NCBI RefSeq assembly: GCF_018736105.1
Contig: NZ_CP076135.1
Location: 2,106,001 to 2,170,000, forward strand
Direction: 5' to 3'
Source: Bradyrhizobium sediminis
GTDB lineage: Bacteria > Pseudomonadota > Alphaproteobacteria > Rhizobiales > Xanthobacteraceae
DNA: 64,000 bases
A program made the position numbers and the translations under genes. Below are positions 56,406 through 64,000 of the stretch, piece after piece. The notes under the pieces were generated by a model, which saw nothing but the letters and a program-made list of their open reading frames with translations, was not told where the DNA came from and did not search any database. Within the stretch, counting starts at the first letter, position 1. Every line of letters starts with the position of its first letter.

Positions 56406-57788
56406 TCACTGCGCGTGCGGCGGCTCGGCGTGGCTGATAACGCGTTTCACCGTGGGGAACGCGCGGCGCAGCGCGCGTTCGAGCTCGTCGACCTTCTGGT
56501 GGACCTTGATCACGCTCATCGAGGGTGCGGCGCGGCAATGGAAGTTGACGATTTCGCCGGCGTCGGTGTCGCGCACCCGCACATTATGGATGTCATGGAT
56601 GGCGCCGTCGGCGGCCAGGCGCGACAGCGCGGCCTTGATGGTTTCGACGCGGTCGGGCGCGGCATCGGTGCCGTGCGGCAATTCCGGTTCCAGCGGCTCG
56701 ATGTGGGTGTCGACTTCGACGTCCTCGCCGAATTCCTCGCGGATGTTGCGCTCCAGCCCATGGGCGATGTCGTGGGCCGCCGTCAGCGCCATCTCGCCGT
56801 CGACTTCGAGGTCGATAGAGACGGTGAGCTTGCCGCCGAGGTCGTGCACGGTGACATGGTGGACGGCGAGGCCGGAATTGCGGGCGATCACCATGATGCG
56901 CTCGCGCACGCTCTCATTATTGCGCGCGACCGGCACGGCGGTGAACGTCAGATCGGCGTCGTCGAGCGCCTTGTTGACCGCATCCTGTGCCATTCGCTTG
57001 ATCTCTTCGACGCGGTCGATCGGATAGGTACGCGGCACCTGCACGATGGCGTCGATGAAATGCGTCGATCCGACCATGCGCACCCTTAAGCGTTCGACAT
57101 CGACCACGCCGGACACGGCCCGGATGGCGGCGGTCGCGGTCTCCGATACGCCTTCGGGGGCGCGGTCGAGCAGGGTTTCGACGGTGGAGCGCGCCAGCCG
57201 CAGGCCCAATAGCGCGATCATGATCGCGACGGCGACTGCGGCGACGGCGTCGCCCCAGACATAGCCGAACCCGGAAAGGGCCAGTCCGATGATGACGGCG
57301 ATCGAGCCGAGCACGTCGGAGGCAAAATGCAGCGCGTCGGCGGCCAGTGCCTGGCTTTTGGTCGCGCGTGCGGTGCGATGCAGCGCCCGCGCCCGCCAGA
57401 AGTTCACGGCGATGTCGATCAAAAGGACGACGAACGGGATCGCCGACAGCGTCGGCGGCGGCGCGCCTTCGCGCAGGCGGCTGTAGGATTCGACGAGAAT
57501 GCCGCCGGCCAGCACATAGAGCATGGCGATGACGCCAAGCGCCGACAGGCTCTCGAACTTGCCGTGGCCGTAATGATGCTCGTCGTCCGCCGGGCGGTCC
57601 GAAACCCGCACCACCATCCAGGTTACGACGGTCGCGACCACGTCGACCGAAGAGTGCAGCGCTTCCGAAATCAGCGCGAGGCTGCCGATGGCGATGCCGA
57701 CCGCGAACTTCGCCGCCGCCATGCCGGCGCTGGCGAAGATCGAAATCGCCGCGACGCGGGATTTGACGTTGGGTACGGCAGGGCTCAT
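56406..57788 (-). CDS. CDF-family metal (zinc-type) exporter with doubled C-terminal domain
   Basis: A 460-residue cation diffusion facilitator exchanging divalent metal for protons. The transport site has His45 and Asp49 (SEALHSSVDVV) and His154 and Asp158 (ADALHFASDVLGS), an HD-HD site typical of zinc. Six helices fill residues 10-200. The cytoplasmic part is unusually long. The first ZT-dimer-like domain (about 205-290, GVSETATAAIRAVSGVVDVE) is followed by a second similar one (about 300-455). That one includes VHDLGGKLTVSIDLEVDGEM and DIHNVRVRDTDAGEIVNFHC. The histidine-rich loop EHHYGHGKFE follows helix II. No regulator nearby. Confidence 0.92.
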   Translation of the reverse strand: MSPAVPNVKSRVAAISIFASAGMAAAKFAVGIAIGSLALISEALHSSVDVVATVVTWMVVRVSDRPADDEHHYGHGKFESLSALGVIAMLYVLAGGILVESYSRLREGAPPPTLSAIPFVVLLIDIAVNFWRARALHRTARATKSQALAADALHFASDVLGSIAVIIGLALSGFGYVWGDAVAAVAVAIMIALLGLRLARSTVETLLDRAPEGVSETATAAIRAVSGVVDVERLRVRMVGSTHFIDAIVQVPRTYPIDRVEEIKRMAQDAVNKALDDADLTFTAVPVARNNESVRERIMVIARNSGLAVHHVTVHDLGGKLTVSIDLEVDGEMALTAAHDIAHGLERNIREEFGEDVEVDTHIEPLEPELPHGTDAAPDRVETIKAALSRLAADGAIHDIHNVRVRDTDAGEIVNFHCRAAPSMSVIKVHQKVDELERALRRAFPTVKRVISHAEPPHAQ

Positions 57789-57939
57789 GCGCGGCGGTTT
57801 AGCAGCCCGTCACCTAACATTAAAGCGCCGATCCGCCATCGCCACTTTATCCGCAGGGAGTACTTTGTTGCGAATTGTTCTGAATTGTTGGATGGGCCGA
57901 AATCGACCCGGACAGAAGTCGACCTCTAGGTCAACGAAG

Positions 57940-58914
57940 TCAGAGCGTCACCACGATCTTGCCGAGGTGCATGTTGGCTTCCATGTGCTCGAACGCCTTG
58001 CCGATATCGTCGAAGGCGAACACCTTGTCGATCGGCAATTGCAGTTTTCGCGACTCTACCGCGGGCCAGATGTCCTTGCGGACTTCATCGAAAATCTCGC
58101 GGATTTCCTCGATCGAGCGGGTGCGGAAGGTGACGCCGATATAATGGATGCGGCGCGCGGCATGCAGGTCGAAGTTGAAATCGGCATGGGTGCCGCCGAG
58201 CCGGCCGACATTGACGATGCGGCCCTTGATTTTGGTGGCTGCCAGATTCTGGTTCGCGACCTTGCCGGAGATCTGGTCGACGATCAGGTCGACGCCTTCG
58301 CCGTTCGTCGCCTTCAATACCTGATCGACCCAGCCGGGATCGCTGGAATCCACCGCGAGGTCGGCGCCGAAATCCTTCAGCCGGCCGCGTCGCGTCGCGT
58401 CGGTCGATGAGCCGATCACGGTTTTCGCGCCCTTGAGCCTGGCGATCTGCAGCGCCATCAGGCCGACGCCGGAACTGGCGCCCTGGATCAGCACGGTCTG
58501 GCCGGGCTGCAGGGCGCCATTGGTCACGACCGCATTGTGCATGGTGGTGAGCGCGACGGGCAGGGTGGCTGCGTCCTCGAAGCTCATATTGGCCTTGGCC
58601 GGAATGTGGAACAGCCGGCGATGGTCGGCGAGCGCATACTCGGCGAATGCGGCGGCGCCGGAGCCCATCACCCGGTCGCCGATACCGACGCCCTGGGCGT
58701 CGGGGCCGAGTTCGGCGATCTCGCCCGCCCATTCCATGCCGAGCACGGTGCCGACGCCGCCGGCGGCGCCATGGACGTGGCCCTTGGTCATGCCGAGGTC
58801 GGCGCGGTTGAGGCCGCAGGCGCGCACGCGAACCAGCACCTGGGCGCCTTTCGGCGACGGCCTGGCGACATCGGCGATGGCGGCGCCATTGGCGCCATAG
58901 ACATAGGCCTTCAT
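57940..58914 (-). CDS. Quinone-oxidoreductase-like MDR dehydrogenase
   Basis: A 324-residue NADPH-dependent medium-chain dehydrogenase/reductase of the zinc-free quinone oxidoreductase group. N-terminal GroES-like domain (ACGLNRADLGMTKGHVHG), then cofactor Rossmann domain with GASSGVGLMALQIARLKGAK. The structural and catalytic zinc cysteines of zinc-type alcohol dehydrogenases are absent. The C-terminal HLGKIVVTL is typical. The substrate is unknown. It is 29 bases from the stop of the flavin-enzyme gene upstream, so the two probably form an operon. Confidence 0.9.
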   Translation of the reverse strand: MKAYVYGANGAAIADVARPSPKGAQVLVRVRACGLNRADLGMTKGHVHGAAGGVGTVLGMEWAGEIAELGPDAQGVGIGDRVMGSGAAAFAEYALADHRRLFHIPAKANMSFEDAATLPVALTTMHNAVVTNGALQPGQTVLIQGASSGVGLMALQIARLKGAKTVIGSSTDATRRGRLKDFGADLAVDSSDPGWVDQVLKATNGEGVDLIVDQISGKVANQNLAATKIKGRIVNVGRLGGTHADFNFDLHAARRIHYIGVTFRTRSIEEIREIFDEVRKDIWPAVESRKLQLPIDKVFAFDDIGKAFEHMEANMHLGKIVVTL

Positions 58915-58942
58915 GCGATCGTTCTCTGTTGTTCGAAGCCGG

Positions 58943-60337
<1,395 letters not shown>

Positions 60338-60919
60338 ATGCGACGTGCGCTATTTTGGTCGATAATTGCTGTTACATCTATCTCGACGGGAGTTGCGGCT
60401 GCTGACGATCTGAAAGGTACTTATTCGTTTGCAGGCACTCAGGTGTGTTTGACGGTACCCGCCGGATTTAAAGAAGACAGTAAGGGAAACCTCACGCTCC
60501 CAAAGGGCGACAGCAACATCAGCATGGTCAGTAGCGAGGGTCAGATTACCTACAATGGCGATGGAACTGGTAAGGGCACGGGAACATTCGTGACCATTGT
60601 CCCGCCCCCCACTTATGGAGCGGCAATAAGTGCGGGCACAATCTCCTACTCGTTCACTTACACGCCTGTGTCAGATCACTCATCTCGCGTGACTTTCACG
60701 CCCGGCACTTATCAAGGTGCGCTTGACTCGGGTCCAGCAGCTGGCCAGCAATTTGCTATAGATGTGGGCAGCAGGGTGCTCCGGATCTCAAGCGACCGAA
60801 AACGAATAACGACTGGGATTGCCAGGCCATACGTCGAGAAAATTACCTTTTCGGGATCGCCTCAGAACCCCGTTCCACGCATCTGTTCGTGGGCGGGTAG
60901 TCAATCGCTACTCGACTGA
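60338..60919 (+). CDS. Secreted protein of unknown function
   Basis: A 193-residue exported protein. Signal peptide MRRALFWSIIAVTSISTGVAA with cleavage before DD near residue 22. The mature part is rich in Gly, Ser, Thr and Val with alternating hydrophobics (LKGTYSFAGTQVCLTVPAGF, then GDGTGKGTGTFVTIVPPPTY, and ISYSFTYTPVSDHSSRVTFT), suggesting a beta-barrel or beta-sandwich. Two Cys (CLTV, RICSW) could pair. ATG follows AGGAGAACGCC. Base composition is lower in GC than the rest of the window, which with the flanking repeats points to acquired DNA. No family recognised. Confidence 0.75.
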   Translation: MRRALFWSIIAVTSISTGVAAADDLKGTYSFAGTQVCLTVPAGFKEDSKGNLTLPKGDSNISMVSSEGQITYNGDGTGKGTGTFVTIVPPPTYGAAISAGTISYSFTYTPVSDHSSRVTFTPGTYQGALDSGPAAGQQFAIDVGSRVLRISSDRKRITTGIARPYVEKITFSGSPQNPVPRICSWAGSQSLLD

Positions 60920-61265
60920 CGCATTGTCCCGCATCGAGGGCACGCGAATTGGGGTTGTGCGAAAGCGGCGGCCCCTTCGTCAAGCTCGCTCACGACTACA
61001 ACGCCGACTGTGCCCCTCCAGCCTCCAAACGTTGCCAAGGCGCGTCCGCGACGCTGGCTCGGCGCGACCACTGCCCTCGACTGAGATCAAATGGATGAAT
61101 GGCTGGTTGGTCGCTGCCACCTTCGAAGGCAAGTTCCCCGACGCTAACCGCACGAAGCCGACAAAGGTCTCGAGGTTTCAGTGGTGAAATTGGCCATAGA
61201 GTTGATGTCGCCTGTTGGCACAAAACGGACATGGCGTGATGTCCGACTTGAGTCCGTCATGCGCT
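60920..61265. other. Scarred intergenic DNA between the secreted-protein gene and the panE remnant
   Basis: A stretch without a supportable gene. A plus-strand frame runs across it but starts inside the secreted-protein gene and has no ribosome binding site or recognisable domain. Words shared with the 60.1-kb intergenic region (ACGGACATGG, GATGTCCG) suggest repeat material. Confidence 0.4.
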
Positions 61266-61367
61266 TCAGAGCGGACACTCCATCAGGCTGATGTCGGCGC
61301 CCGCACGCGCGAGCTGCGCACCGAGATATCCACCGATCGCGCCGGCGTCGTAGACCCAGATTTTCAC
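61266..61367 (-). pseudogene. Truncated 5' end of a ketopantoate-reductase (PanE/ApbA) gene
   Basis: From a GTG at 61367 the minus strand reads VKIWVYDAGAIGGYLGAQLA, then RAGADISL. This is the N-terminal NADP-binding Rossmann motif of ketopantoate reductase, with the usual GAGAIGG appearing as DAGAIGG. After ISL the frame switches to MECPL and stops at 61266. The remaining roughly 280 residues of the family are missing, so this is a remnant cut at about 61280. Confidence 0.75.
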
Positions 61368-61409
61368 GGAGACTTTCGAAAACGGGTGGAGGAAATTTCA
61401 GCGCAGATT

Positions 61410-61444
61410 ACCTGCCTGCCCCGGGGCGAAGCCTCGAGGCAGGT
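61410..61444. repeat. Inverted repeat downstream of the CBS gene
   Basis: ACCTGCCT and AGGCAGGT enclose a GC-rich centre with GCCCCGGGGC. It lies 29 bases after the CBS stop and may end that transcript, although no T-run follows on the minus strand. Confidence 0.4.
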
Positions 61445-61472
61445 CGTAAGCAGGCGAAGCAAGAGCGACCGA

Positions 61473-61904
61473 TCAGGCTGCTACGGTTGGCGCGACGGCC
61501 GTGGCCTCGTCGGCGAACGCGGTCGAGATGTCGCGGATGCTGATGACGCCGATCAGGCTGTAGTTGTCGATCACAGGCAGATGACGGATGTGGTGCCTGT
61601 GCATGAGATGACGGACGTGCTCGAGCGTATCGTTAGGGCTGCACCACACCAGCTCCTGCACCGAGATCAGCTGCGAGATCTTCATGTGGACGCCGGCCGC
61701 GCCGTGTTCGGCAATGGCGCGGACGACGTCGCGCTCTGTGAACATGCCCACCGCGGTATTGCCCTCGGTGCGCACGACATCCTTGACCACGAGCGCGCTG
61801 ATATTGCCGGAGCGCATCAGTTGGGAAGCGATTGCGACGGTTTCGTTCATTCGAACCGTTGCAACACGTGCGGCTTTCTTGCGCAGGACATCTCCGACTT
61901 GCAT
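61473..61904 (-). CDS. CBS-domain protein
   Basis: A 143-residue cytoplasmic protein made almost wholly of two CBS motifs forming one Bateman module: VATVRMNETVAIASQLMRSG to VGMFTERDVVRAIAEHG, and VWCSPNDTLEHVRHLMHRHH to LIGVISIRDISTAF. Such modules bind adenine nucleotides or similar ligands and regulate partner proteins; this one has no attached domain. A perfect TGGTATA palindrome 38 bases upstream is nearly the same as that before the oxalate/formate-type carrier gene, suggesting common control. Confidence 0.92.
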   Translation of the reverse strand: MQVGDVLRKKAARVATVRMNETVAIASQLMRSGNISALVVKDVVRTEGNTAVGMFTERDVVRAIAEHGAAGVHMKISQLISVQELVWCSPNDTLEHVRHLMHRHHIRHLPVIDNYSLIGVISIRDISTAFADEATAVAPTVAA

Positions 61905-61941
61905 GGCAACCTCCCTGAATGGTTCAAGCGTCGGTGCAGAC

Positions 61942-61958
61942 TGGTATACAATATACCA
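61942..61958. promoter_or_regulatory. 17-bp palindromic operator before the CBS gene
   Basis: TGGTATACAATATACCA: perfect 7-base arms TGGTATA/TATACCA around CAA. It is of the type bound by GntR/FCD regulators. Matches the element at 63515-63531 in 14 of 17 positions. Confidence 0.6.
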
Positions 61959-62116
61959 TATGTCAACGGGAAATCGCGCGCGTGCATAACAGCAATAAAG
62001 AGGCAGTATTACTGACGCTTATGGATGTTTCGTCGTCGCGCGGTCCGGCATGAAAGTCTTGCGAACATGGTCGCAAGAGACTTCAGGTATGCCACCGATC
62101 GAGAAACCGGAAGGCA

Positions 62117-62151
62117 AAGAGCGCGCCCATCGGGCAGATGAGCGCGCTCTT
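62117..62151 (-). terminator. Terminator of the MFS carrier gene
   Basis: A 10-bp perfect stem, AAGAGCGCGC / GCGCGCTCTT, with a smaller inner CATC/GATG stem, 21 bases after the carrier stop. On the minus strand it ends in CTCTTTGCC, a short T-run. Confidence 0.65.
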
Positions 62152-62171
62152 CGCAGTGGCGTTGCAGCCGG

Positions 62172-63464
62172 TCAGTTCGCCATCGCCCGGGCGACGACTT
62201 TCCTGCGCCACGGCTTGAGGACGATGATCGCAAGCAGCGAGGCGAGGATATTCGCGCCGGCTGCGATCAGGAATACCCGGTCCCAGTTGCCGGAGGACTG
62301 CTGCATGTAATTGGCGACAGGAACCAGCAGCGCTGCCGTGCCTTTGGCCGTATAGAGCAGCCCGGCATTGGTGGTCGCGAATTTCGCGCCGAACGTATCG
62401 GTACAGGTCGACGGGAACAGCGAATAGATCTCGCCCCAGGCGAAGAACACCAGACCGGAGAGGATCACGAACCAGACGGGGTCGTGGCCCAGCATGTAAA
62501 GCGCCCAGATGCCGACGCCTTCGATGCCGAACGCGACGAACATGGTGTTCTCGCGGCCGATCTGGTCGGAAACCCAGCCGAAGAACGGCCGCGTCAAACC
62601 ATTGAGGACGCGGTCGATCGTCGCTGCGAACGTCACCGCGGTCATCGTCATTCCGATCAGCGTGACCGGGATGGCGTCGACCTTCCAGTCGACCGCGATC
62701 GGCTTGAGATTGGCAGTGACCATCAATCCGCCCGCGCCGACGATCACGAACATGAAATACATCAGCCAGAAGATCGGCTGACGGATCACTTCCGTGGGCT
62801 GGTAGTTACGCCGGCTCTGGATCACATTGGCGTTCTGGATGACGGCGGGGACCTGACCGGCCTTCGGTGCGAACATGATGAAGGCGAGGATCACGATGAT
62901 GATGCCTTGCCCCAGACCGAAATAGAGGAAGGTATTCTGGAAGCCGGAATCCTTGATCATCGCCTGGATCGGCGCGACCGTCAGCGCTGAGCCCGCGCCG
63001 AACCCGGCCGCGGTGATCCCGGCGGCAAGGCCGCGCTTGTCGGGAAACCATTTCAGCGCATTGCCGACGCAGGTGCCATAGACGCCGCCGGCGCCGATGC
63101 CCGCGATGATCATGCCGAGATAGAAGCCGTTCAGCGAGGTGGCCTGCGCATTGATCGCCCAGCCGATGGCGCAGAGGATGCCGCCGATCAGGACCACGAG
63201 GCGCGGGCCGTATTTGTCGACGAACCAGCCCTCGATCGGCACCAGCCAGGTTTCGAACAGCACGAACAGGGTGAAGGCCCACTGGATCGAGGCGCGATCC
63301 CATCCGAATTTTTTCTGAATATCGGGGACGAAGAACGTCCAGCCGTATTGATAGTTGGCGATCATCACCATCGCGGCGACGCCGATGGCCAGCTGCGTCC
63401 ATCGATAGGCATCGCTGACGCGTGCAGTCGTGGGGACCGCTCCGTGAACCGTGTCTGTCATCAT
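62172..63464 (-). CDS. Oxalate/formate antiporter-family MFS transporter
   Basis: A 430-residue inner-membrane carrier with 12 helices of the OFA (OxlT) subgroup. Features: helix I region NYQYGWTFFVPDIQKKFGWD, the motif in EGWFVDKYGPRLVV, GAGGVYGTCVGNALKWFPDK, RPFFGWVSDQIGRENTM, and FFAWGEIYSLFPSTCTDTFG, the last typical of OFA carriers. Likely exchanges small carboxylates such as oxalate and formate. No oxalyl-CoA decarboxylase or formyl-CoA transferase gene is in the window. Its upstream palindrome is shared with the CBS gene. Terminator at 62117. Confidence 0.92.
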   Translation of the reverse strand: MMTDTVHGAVPTTARVSDAYRWTQLAIGVAAMVMIANYQYGWTFFVPDIQKKFGWDRASIQWAFTLFVLFETWLVPIEGWFVDKYGPRLVVLIGGILCAIGWAINAQATSLNGFYLGMIIAGIGAGGVYGTCVGNALKWFPDKRGLAAGITAAGFGAGSALTVAPIQAMIKDSGFQNTFLYFGLGQGIIIVILAFIMFAPKAGQVPAVIQNANVIQSRRNYQPTEVIRQPIFWLMYFMFVIVGAGGLMVTANLKPIAVDWKVDAIPVTLIGMTMTAVTFAATIDRVLNGLTRPFFGWVSDQIGRENTMFVAFGIEGVGIWALYMLGHDPVWFVILSGLVFFAWGEIYSLFPSTCTDTFGAKFATTNAGLLYTAKGTAALLVPVANYMQQSSGNWDRVFLIAAGANILASLLAIIVLKPWRRKVVARAMAN

Positions 63465-63514
63465 TTCCCTCCAAGCGCTGTTCTATCGAAGCCTGACAGC
63501 TAATCGACCGAGTG

Positions 63515-63531
63515 TGGTATATGATATGCCA
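63515..63531. promoter_or_regulatory. 17-bp palindromic operator before the MFS carrier gene
   Basis: TGGTATATGATATGCCA: arms TGGTATA/TATGCCA with one mismatch, 51 bases before the carrier start. Same architecture and nearly the same sequence as the element before the CBS gene. Confidence 0.6.
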
Positions 63532-63591
63532 GTAGACAAGAGAAATTTTGACAGTTTGCCGCAGGAGGTGGAAAAAAGCGCGCGGCGGAAA

Positions 63592-63613
63592 GCCGGCCTC
63601 AGGCGAGGCCGGC
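63592..63613 (-). terminator. Terminator of the TctA gene
   Basis: Perfect 9-bp stem GCCGGCCTC / GAGGCCGGC with loop AGGC. On the minus strand it is followed by TTTCC and, further on, a run of six T. It lies 79 bases past the TctA stop. Confidence 0.7.
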
Positions 63614-63691
63614 CGAAGCTGTTCGCAGTCGCTGGCATTTCTGCGGCGCAGCAAGCCACAGATTTTACGGGGAAATAGGGCGCAGATCGGA

Positions 63692-64000
63692 TCAGGCGGC
63701 GGCGGTTCGCAGACGGCTATAGCCTTGCTGGATCGCCGACCAGAACAGCGCGATCAATCCGAGGACCATGATCGTGCTGACCAGCGCATTCGAAAAGAAC
63801 ACGCCAAGCGAGCCCTGGGATCCCAGCAGCGACTGCCGGAACGCCTCCTCGGCCTTGTCGCCGAGCACGATCGCCAGCACCAGCGGGGCGAGGGGATAAT
63901 TGCACTTCTTGAGCAGATATCCGACGACGCCGAACACCAGCATCAGGATCACGTCGAACGTGCTGCTGTGAACCGAATAGGCGCCGATCGCGCACAGCAC
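63692..64000 (-). CDS. TctA-family tricarboxylate transporter permease, C-terminal part
   Basis: The last 102 codons of a gene that runs off the right edge. It matches the C-terminus of the large membrane subunit of tripartite tricarboxylate transporters: LMLVFGVVGYLLKKCNYPLAPLVLAIVLG, then the conserved AEEAFRQSLLGSQGSLGVFF and a last membrane helix. A full TctA is about 500 residues. The TctB and TctC partners would be outside the window. It fits with the neighbouring oxalate/formate-type carrier as part of a carboxylate-uptake region. Confidence 0.92.
   Translation of the reverse strand: MLCAIGAYSVHSSTFDVILMLVFGVVGYLLKKCNYPLAPLVLAIVLGDKAEEAFRQSLLGSQGSLGVFFSNALVSTIMVLGLIALFWSAIQQGYSRLRTAAA

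Noticed and set aside
60819..61187. Plus-strand frame after the secreted protein
   Set aside because: Begins inside another gene, no initiation signals, no recognisable domain.
63526..63678. Possible 50-residue plus-strand peptide starting MPVDKRNF
   Set aside because: Its ATG is inside the operator palindrome, it crosses the TctA terminator hairpin, and it has no ribosome binding site.

Overview
The window reads as a chromosomal segment of a high-GC alphaproteobacterium of the Bradyrhizobium/Rhodopseudomonas type (Nitrobacteraceae). The grounds are the gene families (DUF1491, DUF2336, a MucR/Ros regulator, DUF5330, FeuPQ-like and PleC-like proteins), the cytochrome c maturation/degP/glnE gene order, and several intergenic repeat families that I recall as typical of these genomes. 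No rRNA, tRNA, CRISPR array or intact insertion sequence was seen. Species cannot be named from the sequence alone.

Layout. 0-5.3 kb: a small DUF2267-like protein, a HerA/DUF853 ATPase, a GT87 membrane glycosyltransferase and an M20 dipeptidase. 5.3-6.4 kb: gene-free repeat mosaic. 6.4-10.8 kb: a GT39 membrane glycosyltransferase, a membrane-anchored Pro/Ala-rich protein, a MucR-type regulator lacking part of the usual zinc site, SufE and DUF5330. 11.2-17.5 kb: a DivJ-like histidine kinase, a peptidoglycan-binding protein, DUF1491 and DUF2336 proteins, two small envelope or unknown genes with two perfect CtrA-type boxes upstream, and a DUF1214/DUF1254 pair behind penicillin-binding protein 1A. 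20-24.7 kb: YcgN, an EmrB-type exporter, a small protein and an orphan ThDP-dependent enzyme.

24.7-28.9 kb: a tightly overlapping three-gene operon (AMP/thymidine phosphorylase, PRPP synthetase, beta-CASP nuclease) with a one-mismatch FNR/FixK box upstream. It looks like a low-oxygen nucleotide and RNA turnover module. 29-30.4 kb: a 54-residue Flp pilin and Ku. 30.7-48.1 kb: feuP-feuQ, two unknown genes, ccmI-ccmE-ccmF-ccmH, a chemoreceptor, degP, a second two-component pair and glnE. A pleC-like kinase follows only at 53.9-56.2 kb. As I recall, rhizobial genomes have glnE next to pleC. Here a 5.8-kb block separates them, holding a hydantoinase-family hydrolase, an arylmalonate-decarboxylase-like enzyme, a complete ABC importer and a divergent GntR/FCD regulator. 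This is the most distinctive accessory system in the window.

56.4-64 kb: a CDF metal exporter with a doubled C-terminal domain, a quinone-oxidoreductase-like protein, a nitronate-monooxygenase-family protein, an orphan secreted protein in a repeat-scarred stretch with a truncated ketopantoate-reductase remnant, then a CBS protein, an oxalate/formate-type MFS carrier and the end of a TctA permease. The CBS and MFS genes carry nearly the same 17-bp palindrome upstream, which suggests one carboxylate-responsive regulator controls both.
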